This document shows positions 1 through 11,683 of a DNA stretch of 64,000 bases, one piece after another. Origin of the DNA: Russula earlei. Taxonomy: Eukaryota > Basidiomycota > Agaricomycetes > Russulales > Russulaceae. The notes under the pieces are model-generated. The model saw only the letters and a list, made by a program, of their open reading frames with translations, had not been told where the DNA came from and searched no databases. Numbering within the stretch: position 1 is the first letter of the stretch; each line of letters starts with the position of its first letter. Location of the stretch: positions 62,001 to 126,000 of the forward strand of contig JAGFNK010000027.1 in NCBI GenBank assembly GCA_025769875.1, in the 5' to 3' direction. A program made the translations under genes and the position numbers.

Positions 1-15
1 ATTGACGCTCGCAGC

Positions 16-465
16 CCGGAATTATCTACGGTCCGAGCATGAGCTTGGAAGACGCCTCCGTACTGGCAAAGTTGTTCTCACACCTCCGCGACGAGGAACA
101 GATTCCATCTTTTCTATATGCGTTCCAAAATCTGCGCGAGGGGCGCTGCATGAAAAACCGCCTTCTTGATGTCAGCAACATCCAGTTCATGATGGAGCCT
201 GAGGGCGAGGGTACCGCGCGGCGGGACATGATGATGCGCGCGAAGCACGACCAAGGTCGAAACGTGCTTTCAGGGCGATGACGAAGACAGCAACGTTGCG
301 CAGTGGGACCATAATCGGGAGTTGTTTGGATACGACGCGGAGGACGAGGCGGACAACTGGTGGGTCCAATGGGGCCTCCTCCAAGAGCGCGCCAAGGCAT
401 CACAGTGGGAGGACGACAAACATTTGGGGTTGTTTTCGCTGGACGTGGACGTGCGGCTATCGTGA
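16..465 (+). CDS. FAD-dependent monooxygenase, C-terminal part (partial, frameshifted)
   Basis: This is the 3' end of a flavin monooxygenase of the salicylate-hydroxylase type, which would hydroxylate an aromatic or related substrate using FAD and NAD(P)H. The sequence opens after a likely splice acceptor (CGCAG at about 11-15) with QPGIIYGPSMSLEDASVLAK, the conserved C-terminal FAD-binding segment (substrate-side GxxLEDA motif). It then reads through SFLYAFQNLRE to GRNVL. The expected continuation, ELFGYDAEDEADNWWVQWG, lies one base out of frame from about position 268 and ends at a TGA at 463-465. So one extra base between about 261 and 270 breaks the gene; it may be a sequencing indel or a real mutation. 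The N-terminal GxGxxG part lies outside the window. Confidence 0.65.
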
Positions 466-2397
466 GAAGTGCGCTCCGGCGGCGAGGTTCTTGCAACCTG
501 ACACTTCTCCGACACCGACAATGCGACGTTGTTACGGCATACCCATACGCGCTGGCTGGATCCCTTAAAACTACATGAGACCTTAACGACACGGACACGC
601 TGGATTGTGACGATGCATACCCACTCTGACCCGACACGCTATGTACTTGCTACAGTATGTACTTTGATGTAAATCCTTGACACAGCCCACCAACACCATG
701 ATCTACACTTTCATTTGACGCCTTTTACGATTACCCCCTTTGGATCGCCACTGACCTCCCGCCCATTCAGGGCCATCGTTGACGGAGGCAGGTCGGCGGC
801 CGCATACTTATCTCAATCATATCGTCATATCATATCAGAACTCACGGCATGCGGACATACCCAGATCCGACGCTTGTCTTGGCCCTTCAAGCGTCATCTC
901 TAACCCGCCCGCCACAATGACAATGTCGACACGACAACGAGCGGGTCCAGCCCGTGTCTGTCTGTGACACTAACACGTGGGGGGTAGACAGAGGGAACGA
1001 AGGGTCGCCTAGCCTAGATTGACCCTTGCCGGCTGCGTCGGAGTTGCTTATTTTATCTTGGCCTCATTGTCCATGTCCATTCCGATAACCGCATTCCTTC
1101 TTGCCTTGTTTGCAGCCTCGCTTACAACCACTGCGCGGAGTGACTCTCGCCCCATTCGCCTCGGCAGCCCCCAATCGTTTATACTAGTACTGTAGCCGAT
1201 GCCTGCAGGTCTCTCGTTTACCCGGCAACAGATGAAACGAAGAAAGTGAAAGCAATGCTCGGGCCACGATTTCTCCTTTGCTTGCCCAGAAGCACCCCCC
1301 CCTTCGAATACGGTCCAGGTCCAGGTCCAGGTCCAGGGTCCAGGAACGCCTGGACCCCCCCCCACCCCCAACCCGCGGCAAAATTCTGTGTGAGCGAGCG
1401 GCATTCGCAGGTACGAGTTACGTGTAAGCAGTTAAAATTAGTGAATTTTTTGTGCGCCCACCTGGCCGCCGCCAGAAACAGCATGAAAGAGATTGCCATC
1501 CTGGGAAACTGGGCCGGGGGGGGGGAGACTGGGAGTGTCGGGAGAGACGGAGAAAATAAACGGCTAACGACGACGACGAGAGAACACCAAAGCGGACGCC
1601 AACCCACGGCACGGCACGGGAAGGAAGGAACGGGAAGCCTTTGCTGTTTTGCTGTCTCCCCTCACTCTCGCTCTCGGAGCCGTCTCGTATGCGTCGCGAA
1701 ATGGCACGCGCACATTACTTCGGAGACCCTTCACGTGGGCTCCCCCTTCATTCATTCACCCGCGTTTCTCCATCTCAACCTAATCGTCCTCTCGCTCGCA
1801 ATATACAGTACCGGCTGTCAGTCGCCATGTGCTACGCATCAAACTATTTCCGCGACAGGGTGCTCTGTCAAAGGCGATCAACGGGCAGAAGTCGTTTCAA
1901 TGCCATGCAGCATCGCGACAAGCCGTAATTCGTCGTGGCACCAGCCACCTGAAGGTGAGGTGAGCTATACCGAGGTCCTTTCAGAAATCCCGAACCATGA
2001 ACTACGAATAAGCGACGTGCCCATCTTCATCGGAAGCGGTGTCTGCATCGTCACGTTAGACACAATTGGATGTCCCATCTGACAGTTTCCGAGAGATATC
2101 ATATCATTATTTTGCCGAAGCCCGATGTCGCCGCAGCGCTAGGCGACAAGAGTCCGCTGGTATGGTCGCGAAGAGGAAAAATATATGTGCAGTATACAGG
2201 ACCATGGTGTGTGTCACATCAGAAGATGACGACAGTATACATAGGATGGAGGTGAGCAGATGCGAGAACACAAAGTACAGGGCACAACCGGTCTACGGGC
2301 CCTCAAGCGTCTCTAGACGAGCAACCTGCCTGAACAAACGACAAACGTCGCGGTGTCACGGGGCCGTACGTGGGCGGAGAGGCAGGAGGGGAACCGC
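466..2397. other. Intergenic region, no gene seen
   Basis: No coding signal with family support was found on either strand. The longest open frame here (1246-2082) runs through low-complexity DNA. A short tandem repeat of GGTCCA (about five copies, 1312-1343) is followed by C- and G-runs. The stretch presumably holds the 3' flanks of the two convergent neighbours. Confidence 0.6.
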
Positions 2398-3433
2398 TCA
2401 CCTATCCCGAATGGCTTCCTGCCAGCGCTGCAACTTTGCGACTTCGTTCACCTGGAATCCAAAAATACGCGGGCGGTATCGATCCGCGCGCAGCGCGACC
2501 GTGGCCGTGTTGATGGCTTCGCCAAGCCCATCACTGCCTTCGACCAGGTCGTCGCGCGCCCGCCCGCGACGGCGCGGGTCATCTATAGAAGCGCCTGCAC
2601 CGGGAACGATGCTGACAGGCGCGCGCGTTGGGTCCGTGGGGCCGCTCTTCGGCGGGAGAAGGGCAGGGTAGACGAGGAAGAGGAGGTGAGGGAAGGACGT
2701 GCCAAAGTAGGCGCCGTCGATCGACCCGTGGCGCGAGGACTTGGGCGAATAGATGTCCTCGCAGCGGCCGCAGTAGAGCTTGACGGACTTTTCGTACGGG
2801 ACGTCCGTCAGGCCGACAGGGAGGAGCGGCTGGCCCTGGCAGAGCACGCGTGGGCATCGACCGAAGTCGGCCTTTTTGTACTTGTCCAGCTGTCCGGGCA
2901 GGGGATCAAGGTATTAAACGTTCAGGGGGCGCGATGAAGGGAGGTTTGGTTCTAGGATGTGAGAGATTCGATCTCGGCGCTCAAGACGAGAGCAGCACGT
3001 ACCATCTTGGCCAGGCCTCGTGCTGTCACTATCCAGCGAGCATGGATGAGGCCATAGAGGAGGCGTGCCTGTATGTCTAAAGTTCCCCGAAGTTCCTCCT
3101 GAAAATCATCATCTGGAGGGGGGTTCAGCTGGCAGGTAGTGGGCGGTACGAAAGGTAGATCAGGCGCACCAAGGTTATCAGTGATGAGATCAAGAGCTTG
3201 TGTGTAGTTTTGAACCTCGGTGTTGAGACCAGTGAGATTAAATCGGTCGAGAATGTAGTCTTCTTCTACTTCGCAAAAGTATTCGTTTCCCTTGGATGAG
3301 AGGAACCAGGATATCCAGGAGCTACGATTAGGGAATGTTGGACACAGTCTGGCGTGTGACAGGGCGCACGGGACGCTTACTTTGAGTAGTCCGAGTCAGA
3401 GCCAGTCGAAGCGTCCTCCACTGCCCGGCGAAG
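2398..3433 (-). CDS. CKB1: Casein kinase II regulatory (beta) subunit
   Basis: This is the regulatory subunit of the tetrameric protein kinase CK2. It dimerises through its zinc finger and docks the catalytic alpha subunits in nucleus and cytoplasm. The minus strand reads [20 protein letters not shown] and [13 protein letters not shown], then an acidic loop ([13 protein letters not shown]), [16 protein letters not shown], an intron with GTACGT donor (exon end at 3003), and [20 protein letters not shown]. The zinc-binding pairs CPRVLC and [13 protein letters not shown] and the nearly invariant [15 protein letters not shown] follow. It ends RWQEAIRDR and a TGA at 2398-2400. The start used (ATG at 3433) gives a short acidic leader, but a small upstream exon is possible because GTGAGT lies just beyond. 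It is divergent from GUP1. Identity is very secure; only the N-terminus is uncertain. Confidence 0.93.
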
Positions 3434-3766
3434 CATGGGGGTTGTCGTCAATAGCTTGAAGCGAAGGTTGTCACTCACTTGGAGATGTGCTGTCAGAGGC
3501 TTTGACACCAATGCAATTATCACCGTTGTCGTGTCGCCCAGCGGGTGACCGGCCGTGACAAATCAAAGGAAATTCGAGTTGTCACAGCAAACAACTGCGG
3601 CGGCCTTTCGGAAATGTTTTTTGAGACGTTCGGTTCGTGGTGAATGTGTATTCAGTGTGAAAGCATGGGATAAGTGTATCGAGGCGAAGTGCTGGTTGGC
3701 AACGAGTGCCGTACCCAACCAACTAGACGACTTGTCACTTGTCCAACTCGATGTCGCCGTAGATCC
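3434..3766. promoter_or_regulatory. Shared upstream region between CKB1 and GUP1
   Basis: The two start codons face away from each other with 333 bases between them, so this interval must hold both promoters, or a 5' UTR intron of CKB1. I see no convincing TATA element. Confidence 0.4.
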
Positions 3767-6105
3767 ATGAGTCAGGGAGACTTTATTCTTCAAATGCCCC
3801 CGATTTCCCGCTCACGGCTCCAGGTCATCACAGGTGAAAACCACCCAGACAGGTCACAACGTCGCCGTGGGGGCATCACCCGTCTGACCGTCGACGTGCC
3901 ATCTGCACCTGCCCCAGGCGAATCCCGTCCTCCGCGATGGCGCTCCCCCGAGTTCTTTCTCTACTACGCCGTTTTCCTCGCCGTCGTCCCATGGATGATA
4001 TACTTGCCTGTCCAGCTCAGTTCTAGTGCGCACTTTCTTTCGCTGCCGTGCACCTCGTCCAATCTGTACTGATGGCCGTTCCGTGCGTTACTCAGATACA
4101 CATCCCAACTACAGTTTATATCGCCACCGATTAAAAAGCGGTTGGTTTCCTGGAACCGAAATAGTGAGTTTCGTTTCTTGTAATCGAGCTATCATGCTCG
4201 ACTGCGGCTCATTATCATCTCTCCGAATATATATATCCCCGCAATGTCCTTGCTGATGCCGTTGTATAGGACAACAGCGATGCCCAGTACCGTTCATTTC
4301 GCCTCAACCTCCCGGCCCTAGGCGTACTCATGGCCGCCTTCTTCGCCTTAAAATTCGCGTATATGCACCCTGTCCTTCGTGGCTCCGCCCCAGCCCACTA
4401 TTTGCACCGAGTTCCATTCTATATCCTCGTCTCCCTCCTCATGCTTGTCGTTCTCCATGGTGCAAGCATCATCAAAATCCTTTTCATATTATCCGTCAAC
4501 TACGCACTTGCGAAGGCGACGGGTGGGACACGGCTTGCCGTACCGGCAACCTGGCTATTCAATTGTGGTGTGCTGATTGCGAACGAATGGTGTGAGGGAT
4601 ACGCGTTTGAGACATTACACCCATCGTTCGCTTTTCTGGTCCGTCCCACCTCTGCCCGCTCTGTCGGGGTACCCTGACCATTGAATCAGGATGCCTGGCG
4701 TGGCGTATACCCGCGCTGGCACATTAGCTTCAACATCACAATGTTACGACTTGTCTCGTTCGGCATCGACCATCATTGGGCATGTAGTCGGGTTGGGGTC
4801 ACAGATGTATTATCCCTCCTTATGTAACGAGGGATCGAGCGCTCACTCAACAACCATGACCGCAGCCAGGCAGCACGATGACCTACAAGCAACGAGCAGC
4901 CTTTCACCACTCGCGCACGACGTACACGTTTGGAAACTATCTTGCATATGCACTCTACGCTCCGCTCTACATTGCGGGGCCCATAATCACCTTCAACGAT
5001 TTCATGTGGCAGGTCGGCACGCCGTCATCTCATCATTCCCAGCGCTTATTTTATTGCATGCAGCTCATACAACCGACGGAAATCGCGCCGCGGGCGACGG
5101 CGCGGTACGCACTGCGCTTTCTTATTTCGCTCCTTACGATGGAGACCCTCATTCATGTCATGCACGTCGTCGCGATCAAGGATGCACGCGCGTGGACCGG
5201 TATGACCCCTGCGCAGTTATCCCTGCTTGGCTTTTGGAACCTCATTTTTGTCTGGCTGAAAGTAAGTCGTAGCCATCACAATACCAACTAGTGCTGATGC
5301 GGTGTTGGGTGGTGGCGTCGAAAACAGCTGCTTCTGCCATGGCGATTCTTTCGCCTTTGGGCACTTGTGGATGGGTTGGACCCGCCAGAGAACATGATAC
5401 GCTGCATGGCAAATAATTACTCACCATTTGGCTTCTGGCGCTCTTGGCACCGTTCGTACAACCTCTGGATCGTGCGCTACCTCTATGTTCCGCTTGGCGG
5501 AGCCCATCGGCTGGTGGCGACGAGTTTGCTGATCTTCACGTTTGTCGCGCTTTGGCATGACCTTAGTCCGAGGCTCCTGGCGTGGGGTTGGCTCGCTGCA
5601 CTATTCATCCTGCCAGAGGTCATTGCAAGGAGGGCATTTCCTCAGTCCACAGTACGTGTCTCCTTACACTCGAATCTTTGCCGGGCTCGTGGCAGGAGAT
5701 CGAGTTTTATTTTTTTAATTTAATTTTCTGTGCGCAGTTCGGGGAGGTATGGTGGTATCGTCACCTGTGTGCGGCCGGTGGTGTCTTCAACATCCTCCTG
5801 ATGATGGGCGCGAACCTCGTCGGTTTTGTTCTTGGAATGGATGGCGCGAGATACTTCGCGAACGAGCTGTCCAGCAGCTGGGACGGTTTGTATCACTCGG
5901 GTGTTCTGATGCGTATTGAGCTGATCGTGGCACCCTCGCAGGTATCCGTTTTCTCTTCGTCGCATGTGCCTGTCTGTTCGTTGGGGTCCAAATTATGTTT
6001 GAGTACAGGTATTTTGATTCGCTTATGGATGCAACCTTGATGCTGATTGCCTGTTGGCGGAATAGGGAGGAAGAGTTACGTCGAGGAATACAGCGCCGAT
6101 GTTAA
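3767..6105 (+). CDS. GUP1: GUP1-like membrane-bound O-acyltransferase (MBOAT)
   Basis: This is a multi-pass ER O-acyltransferase. The yeast family member Gup1 remodels GPI-anchor lipids and was first linked to glycerol uptake. It starts at ATG 3767 with a basic cytosolic leader, then [20 protein letters not shown] as a first membrane span. Exons join [26 protein letters not shown]-type spans, [39 protein letters not shown], then [20 protein letters not shown]. Next comes FTFVALWHD, holding the MBOAT catalytic histidine. About nine short introns were inferred (for example after GTEI at 4163, and GTAAGT after IFVWLK near 5260). A small last exon [12 protein letters not shown] ends at TAA 6103-6105. 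All the core motifs are present. The join between SRVG (about 4796) and YKQRAAFHH (about 4880) is least sure. Confidence 0.9.
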
Positions 6106-7504
6106 ACGTATAGAAATGGCGTCTAGGCATCTATCGTGGCATCGGAGTCCGTTTTGATATATACCCCCGTTACTTCACAGCTTGGCGATAAGTCTCTTGA
6201 GTAGATGACAGCCTGTGGCGCCGGAATGCTCGGGCTAAGCTCGTTGTCAGTGCGTGTGTACAAGGGAGTCATGGAAAGTCACTAAGCTCAATCTCGACAA
6301 CCAGGTCCGGCTGGCCCTGTACATGACGCACCACATGTGGACTCAACTTGGGCCATTATTATAATCGTTGAAAGACCAAACAGCTAGAGGATTTAGCTGT
6401 AGTCAGTATAGTATTGGTATGATCGGTACAAACCTGAGGCGTCTGAACATTCGGCAGCGATCGAGATGTTCCATTCGATCTGCCCTCACTGGCCTCACCC
6501 ACTAGCACTGGGTTTGAACATGGGTAGGTGTTTGAACAGTCAATATTTCTACTACTTCCTGTCCACTTCAGCCCTCGATATTCTCGGGATATGTAGTTAC
6601 TATAACTATCAAATGATGTATAAAATACATTTTGCAGAAGAGAGCTGCATTGTTGAGGAATTTCAGTTTTAAATGTCCACATTTGCCTTAATTTGGAAAG
6701 AACAGTGTCTGGATGATTTTCTGAAGTTAAATTTCTAAAACAAAAGTGATACAAATGAAGTCTACCTATATAAGAAGCCTCCTAACAATTTACAGGTACA
6801 GTCAACCACAATAGCAAACAGGATAGAGCATTTGCAGTGACGATGTGTTGAGCATGACAATCTCAACATGGAGATTGAAATATGTAGTCATGATTTGCAT
6901 GTTGTGTTGAATGTAGAGCTGGGATGGATTTCAGCATGCCAGGAACTGTGACTGATGTGACTGAAATTGTTCAAAAGCCTACCTTTTGGGATACCCTCAA
7001 ACTGGCATCGTGCTGCCAATTACACAGTTAGCTATACTTGTGTTTTTACTATGTTAAAGTCTAGGTATGAAGCATATATATACTGTTGAGAAAGCCAAAG
7101 ACCAGTAGTCATCAGGACCCACATTTCTGAGACATGTGTTCAAAATTTGTTCAAACACCTACCCAATGATAGTAGAGTATGGTGGCTTGATACCAGTCTC
7201 AATTAGTATACGACTTGTGATTTAGATTAAAAAATCCTTCAGAGCCATGAGCTTGAACTACATTCCCTTTATGAAATCACACACACATGACAAGGTATCT
7301 TGCTAACTTTTACCTCCACACTTGACTTGGAGAGTTGATTGCAAAAGTACTGATCAATCCTCAAACATTGTGTTGGAATTCATTTCAATCATCACACAAA
7401 AAAATGAGCTGATAAGATTCATGTATGCATACAGAAAGAGGAGTGCAGATAGGTAGCTCTCATTCAGAACCAGCTTGATCACATGACAGTGACCAGCTGT
7501 GACA
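6106..7504. other. Non-coding left edge of transposon island
   Basis: AT-richer than the flanking gene blocks, with no recognisable coding frame. A perfect 17-nt inverted repeat, GGGTAGGTGTTTGAACA at 6522-6538 and its complement at 7148-7164, encloses about 610 bases and may mark a small non-autonomous DNA element. Confidence 0.5.
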
Positions 7505-7859
7505 CAACTAGTGTTTTGCCTGGCCTGGCCTCAGGCTGTGAGCTGGGCCAAGCCAGGCCAAAATAGGCTGGGCCAAAGTGATGGCTTCATGATGGCTTTG
7601 GCCTGGCCTAAGATTTGAAAAGCCGGAGCCAGGCCATCAAGCCCTGGCAGGCTGTCAATTGGGGTAATTATCAAACTTTAATTTGTTGACTTTGCATGGA
7701 CACACCATTGTTTTTCATTTGTCATATCTGTGCTTCCCTCTCATCCTTCTTTTTTGCCCAAGTACATGTTCAATGTAAGCCTTTGTGGCCTATATGATGA
7801 TGTGCTGGATGCTCACCTTTGTGTCAACTTGTGCTCCTCCCCCTTCTGCATCCAAAATG

Positions 7860-8078
7860 TCCACTCCCAAAACAGTCAAACAACTTGTCAAGGAGATCAG
7901 TGTTCTCTCAAGCTCTTTGTCAGATGCTGTGCCCAGAGGATCCAAAGATGATAAAATCTGGTCAGTTATGAATATGATGGAAGGTGATATTCCACCTGAA
8001 ACCTTCAACCACTGGTTTGATGCCTTGTTTGGGGAGGATTGTCAGGATCCTGGTGGCTGCCTTCACCATATTTGCTAG
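7860..8078 (+). CDS. Short unrecognised ORF inside the hAT region
   Basis: An open frame beginning MSTPKTVKQLVKEISVLSSS, with an acidic, tryptophan-containing end (FNHWFDALFGED). It is not recognised. It lies on the same strand as the hAT transposase remnant and upstream of it, so it could be a 5' exon of that element or a second element-encoded protein. There is no host-gene context. Confidence 0.25.
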   Translation, partial: STPKTVKQLVKEISVLSSSLSDAVPRGSKDDKIWSVMNMMEGDIPPETFNHWFDALFGEDCQDPGGCLHHIC

Positions 8079-8432
8079 GGCAAACTTGGAATGGGTCTCA
8101 TCATATCTTACCTTTTGAAAATCAACTGGACAAATGATTTTCCCTTGGATCTTGTGGAGCTGAAATTGTGATGTCTTGTAGATAAGTTGAGACATCTCCA
8201 GTGAGTACCTAAATAATTGTTCATCATTTGTATTGATGGATTGTTAGACAAGTGATTGTACCTTGCCCAGTGCAAACTGTCAATCCCACTGCAAAGCTCA
8301 AGGACACTACCAACACCAAGGCCCCTCAACTTTCCTTCCAGCACAAAGCTGTCTAGGATTTTCACTCCTGACAAGCTGAGAAGAACGATCCTCCTCCTGC
8401 ATCTTCAACACCAGATGCAAATCCACATGTGC

Positions 8433-8933
8433 TGTTACAACATTTTCCTTTTATGTTTACTTCTTACCTTTTGCTATGGACTGCTTGCTTTTGTATGTCC
8501 CTTTACTTACCAATCTTGTGATCTCTTACATCTTGTGATCCCTTCTGCATTATCATGTGATCCATACATGTCCAGGTAACACTGGATTGCTGTTACTTTC
8601 CCTTTGTTTGGTTCTCTTTCCATTTATATTCACTTCTTAGTTTTGACTGTCCAATGCTGTGCACTTTACTGTGCAGCGCAGTTACTTGGTTCTGACTCAT
8701 TTGTGGCTTCATTTCTATGACTCCCACTTATTATGACTCCTACTATACTAGTAGCACAGTCAAAGTGCAGCTATTGCTGTGCTTCTCCTGTATATATAAG
8801 CTCAGTACTTTGTGACCAAAGCCCTAAGCTTGGTCTCTTGTAGAATCCAACCTACTCTTGTCCAACATATTTGCCTGCAACCCACTTCACTCCTAATCCT
8901 CAAACCACATCCACATCTCCATCTCAACAACTC

Positions 8934-8967
<34 letters not shown>

Positions 8968-9337
8968 ATCTACCATCTACTCTACCTAACCCCTTCCTTC
9001 CCTAAGAGTCTCTCTTCACTCTACTGAGAAGAGCTCATCTCCTTCAAACCTCTATCTACTCATTTTCTCTTTGTGTTGCTTAGGGTAACAGAGCTCCTAA
9101 GTGCATATAGCTAGTGGAACCAGCCCTAGTCTATCCCATTACAACTTACCCTAGCTTCTCAACAGGCCGAGTCATACTAGGAAGGGTCTATTGGCCATAA
9201 CCTGTTTAGCATAAAACACTTTGACCACTGCAGGGATCCTTATTCTTTACAACAGGAACCAGCCCATTCTTCGAACACACTTCTACTATCAAACTTGTCT
9301 TCAGGCTTGAGAACTGACATGGCTAGTTACCATGACA
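8433..9337. repeat. Solo LTR with 5-bp target duplication
   Basis: A 905-bp sequence with TG...CA ends (TGTTACAACATTTTCC ... GTTACCATGACA) flanked on both sides by TGTGC (8428-8432 and 9338-9342). It is the same LTR family as 14283-15183. It contains TATATATAAG near 8793, a likely promoter, and a (CA)n run at about 8938-8966. No internal retrotransposon sequence is attached, so it is a solo LTR. Removing it rejoins the hAT reading frame (...DANPHV / PSSVDME...). Confidence 0.85.
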
Positions 9338-9342
9338 TGTGC

Positions 9343-11683
9343 CATCCTCAGTCGACATGGAGTAGGCCAAGCATAGCAACTTGTCCATCAACAACAGCTA
9401 CACTGAAGATGAAATTGTTGACCAGCCACCACCATGTATGTTTTGTTTTCATCTAACAATTACTTTCTCATTTGCAAGTACTTCCTTTACAGTCAAAAAG
9501 AAGCATGCAATGGTAATGACATCACAGGGGAAGAGCAAGCATGTGACATCAGTAACAACTGTTGACAACATGGATATGACAGATGCTGAGGAGAACATAT
9601 CTGTCAAGGGTATACTTTTTCCAATCATGAGAGACATCTGTGTAAACTCAAGTGCTTGTTGATTTAGGGAAGAAGAAAAGTGTGACCCTTGGCAATCCAC
9701 AAGTGATCGATGCCAACAGCCTACTCATTGACATGGATGTTCAGTTGGTCAATGACAATCCAACTACATGTGAAGATAAGCAACAAGATGTCGATCATTT
9801 CTTTCATCTTGCCATTGTCAAACATGTGAATGGGAAGTCTAAAAAGTTTCATGCATGCAAACTTTGCCCATGAGTTCTTGCATTGAATTCTGTCACATAT
9901 ATTGATGTGAGATGTATAGGGGCAACAAGAGCCTTGTTGACAAAGTCACAATGTTACAACACCATCTCAAAGTGGGTCATGCAGTATGTTACTTTTGCAA
10001 CTTTTCTTAAATTTCTGAATTCTCATCTATTTAGGGCAAATATTGCAACTGGGCAAATGGTGCCAACTTTGTGTCTAAGCTTCCTGGGGACATCAAAAGG
10101 CAGAAGGCAGCAGCAGAAGAGGCAACACACATGTTGGAGCATGACCTTAGAGAGAAGCATCATTCTGAGTGGGTCATCCCTTACTCAGACAAACTTTTCT
10201 GCTGAGCAGCAATAGAGTGGCTTGTGGCAACAGATCAGGTGTGGAATTCATTTTTACAACTAAATTTCTGGTTTAATTGTCTTTCTTCCTAGCCGATCCA
10301 TGCCCTTGAACATCCTAAGTTCAAGGAGATGATAGACATTGCTTCTCATGCAACAAATGTGGTGAAGATCCCAGGACAGAAGGCAACCTGGGCAGAAATC
10401 ATATGCATGTTCAAGAACCACCTTACATCATTGAAATCTGAGCTCAATGGACACATTGTTCTGCTCTTTTGTTTGTTTCTCATTGTATTACAGGATCCTA
10501 CCATTCAAGGCCAAGTGAGCTTGACTTGTGATGCATGGCAGCTGGGAAACATGGATGGCTACTTTGCAGTCACAGCACACTGGATTGAGGAGCCAATGCC
10601 TTGCAAATGGGAACTCAAGGGTGCTTGGATCGGTTTCACACAACTCAACAACACACACAATGGTGAATGGCTGGGTCAAGCACTATTCAAAATTGTCAAA
10701 TGCATCAGAATTGAGCATAAGGTAAGTGCATCATTGCTATCATGCTCCCATCATGCTTATCCTCTACCAAGGTTGGCCATGTCACCTGTGATGATGTGAG
10801 CAACAATCCAACAATGATGAAGGAATTCACTGCATGACTGAACACCATTACAGGCAAGAAGTACAATGGAAGGACATCAGCAAACCACAAAAAAAGTTCC
10901 CGGGTTTTTGTTGGTTTCCACTGGTTTCCCAGTTTCTGGAAACCAAAAACCCAGAAACTGGGAAACCTGGTAGACATCATGAAGCACACTGGAAAACAAT
11001 TCAAGTTTTCTATGGTCACATTGACCGTCTGAGTGAGTGACACTGGCACCTTGCACTGGAATGTGCAGACAACGATGGTGATGATGAATCCCTTCATTGT
11101 GCTGATGCCTTGATGATATCTGCATTCCATGCTGATCTGTATATACCTGAGAGTCCCCTCAAGGCTTAGATCTGTACCAGCTCGAATCGACTTCCAATTA
11201 CAAGTAGAAATGACATATACCCTATTTCTAACCATTTTCAGTGATTTTTTTCCTACTATACTATAGTTCTACCAGTTTCCATACTTTCAACAGGTTTCTG
11301 TTAGTTTCTTAGGTTTCCATGAAAGATACTCTCAGGTTGTTTCTGGGAAACCAGACATGGGTTTCCCAGTCTCCCGGTTTCCCAGTTTCCGCTGGTTTTT
11401 TTCGGTTTCCTGAGGTGAGAAACCGATGGAAACTAAAATCCATCTTTACTGATGGAAGAGAAAGATCAAGTATGCTGGTCCACGAGTGTACCAAATTCAG
11501 TTACTGACAAACAATAGCTGTCTTGCACATGTCATCAATCTGGCAACACAAATGCTCATCTCAACATACAGCAAGTCACCCCATTTTGATCCAAAGCAGC
11601 CAGATGCTCATATACCAACATCATGTGATGAGGTGGGGCTGGTAAGGGCAATCATTGTCAAGGCAGGTTTCAATACTTAGCCT
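9343..11683 (+). pseudogene. hAT-family transposase remnant
   Basis: Fragments in order: VDHFFHLAIVKHVNGKSKKF with a CKLC pair (BED-like zinc finger, about 9,800), EMIDIASHATNVVKIPGQKA (about 10,330), then SLTCDAWQLGNMDGYFAVTA at about 10,510. The last is the hAT catalytic-core segment with its first acidic residue, and it is followed by HWIEEPMPCKWELKG. A GTAAGT...AG intron fits 10722-10771, after which VGHVTCDDVSNNPTMMKEF reads on. Then comes a foreign insert, and finally CLAHVINLATQMLISTYSKS at about 11,525. Stops and frame changes occur between the pieces, and the C-terminal hAT dimerisation domain was not found. Not expected to be functional. Confidence 0.7.
10890..11440. repeat. GGTTTCC-rich insert inside the hAT transposase
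   Basis: Two blocks (10,896-10,972 and 11,262-11,435) are full of GGTTTCC/GGAAACC motifs, including the near-palindrome CCCAGTTTCTGG...CCAGAAACTGGG. They separate two pieces of the hAT transposase that should be almost adjacent (GKKYN... and CLAHVINL...). This suggests a nested non-autonomous element with repeat-rich ends. No target duplication could be identified. Confidence 0.45.

Noticed and set aside
1246..2082. A 278-codon open frame on the plus strand
   Set aside because: It runs through the GGTCCA tandem repeat and C/G runs, has no domain, no splice partners and no codon-level conservation signs. Treated as a chance frame.
7785..8078. Longer start (7785) for the small hAT-region ORF
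   Set aside because: The added residues are a run of Met, Cys and Thr without conservation. The ATG at 7860 gives a more protein-like start, and even that is doubtful.
8938..8966. (CA)n tracts as possible CRISPR or telomere-like repeats
   Set aside because: Simple microsatellites inside both LTR copies of one family. No CRISPR array exists in the window, as expected for a fungal nucleus.
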